Below are positions 40,418 through 40,457 of a stretch of 40,457 nt of DNA, in pieces. This DNA comes from an uncultured Bacteroidales bacterium. Its GTDB lineage: Bacteria > Bacteroidota > Bacteroidia > Bacteroidales > F082. The notes under the pieces were generated by a model that did no database searches, was not told the origin of the DNA, and was given only the letters and a program-made list of their open reading frames with translations. The stretch spans positions 1 through 40,457 of the forward strand of contig CAMHJX010000027.1 in the NCBI GenBank assembly GCA_946185535.1, read 5' to 3'. Positions within the stretch are counted from its first letter, which is position 1. The number at the start of each line of letters is the position of its first letter. Made by a program: the position numbers and the translations under genes.

Positions 40418-40457
40418 GAGCGGTCGAAAGATGAAACGTGTCAAGTCCTAATGTGGT

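Overview
The window is a piece of a Bacteroidota chromosome, most likely from an uncultured gut- or rumen-type member of the order Bacteroidales. The evidence is the promoter grammar (TAnnTTTG -7 boxes in front of at least ten transcription units), the near absence of Shine-Dalgarno sites, an M6 protease with a C-terminal type IX secretion (T9SS type A) sorting domain, a Fibrobacter succinogenes major paralogous domain, PEGA-domain envelope proteins and an NagZ/beta-lactamase fusion. No rRNA, tRNA or CRISPR array was seen. The genus cannot be fixed from the sequence.

Left part (1-6860, + strand): a decayed AAA ATPase/DUF4143 gene behind two sets of short tandem repeats, then a lipid-supply cluster: fatty acid kinase FakA, its DegV/FakB fatty-acid-binding partner, a GNAT-like acyltransferase, PlsX, an acyl carrier protein and a LolA-like periplasmic carrier. 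FakAB and PlsX both make acyl-phosphate, so two routes to the same phospholipid precursor sit side by side. The gaps are filled with low-complexity mini-repeats.

Middle part (6860-16330, - strand): a tightly packed seven-gene unit running ahcY > glycosyltransferase > purD > DUF6427-like membrane protein > rnhB > thioredoxin-like protein > NagZ/serine-hydrolase fusion. It reads from a TATCTTTG promoter at 16320-16327 to a terminator at 6830-6860. Two related small lipoproteins (-), an SPFH/prohibitin protein (+) and a large secreted M6 metallopeptidase (+) follow.

Right part (22800-39300): an accessory envelope region and the main discovery candidate. It holds three paralogous ~600-640 aa exported proteins (LPP20-like N-terminus, conserved middle, two apparent NTF2-like C-terminal modules). 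Two of them neighbour paralogous PEGA/outer-membrane-barrel proteins that share a unique N-terminal domain. Also present are a separate LPP20-like protein with a truncated companion, and a 1364 aa lipoprotein with ten InlB-type repeats and a Fib_succ_major domain. Four transcription units in this region share an unusual promoter block (GGACTA-N18-CTCTA, abutting the -33/-7 boxes in two of them), which suggests one regulon.

A family of ~130-290 bp same-orientation interspersed repeats, built around a long hairpin and sometimes carrying a nested repeat, occurs at 27041, 28222, 36230, 39390 and 40229, with a relative at 16385. These copies bracket an Abi-like HEPN gene and a RelE/ParE-type toxin-antitoxin pair whose toxin is frameshifted, and one cuts off an LPP20-like gene.
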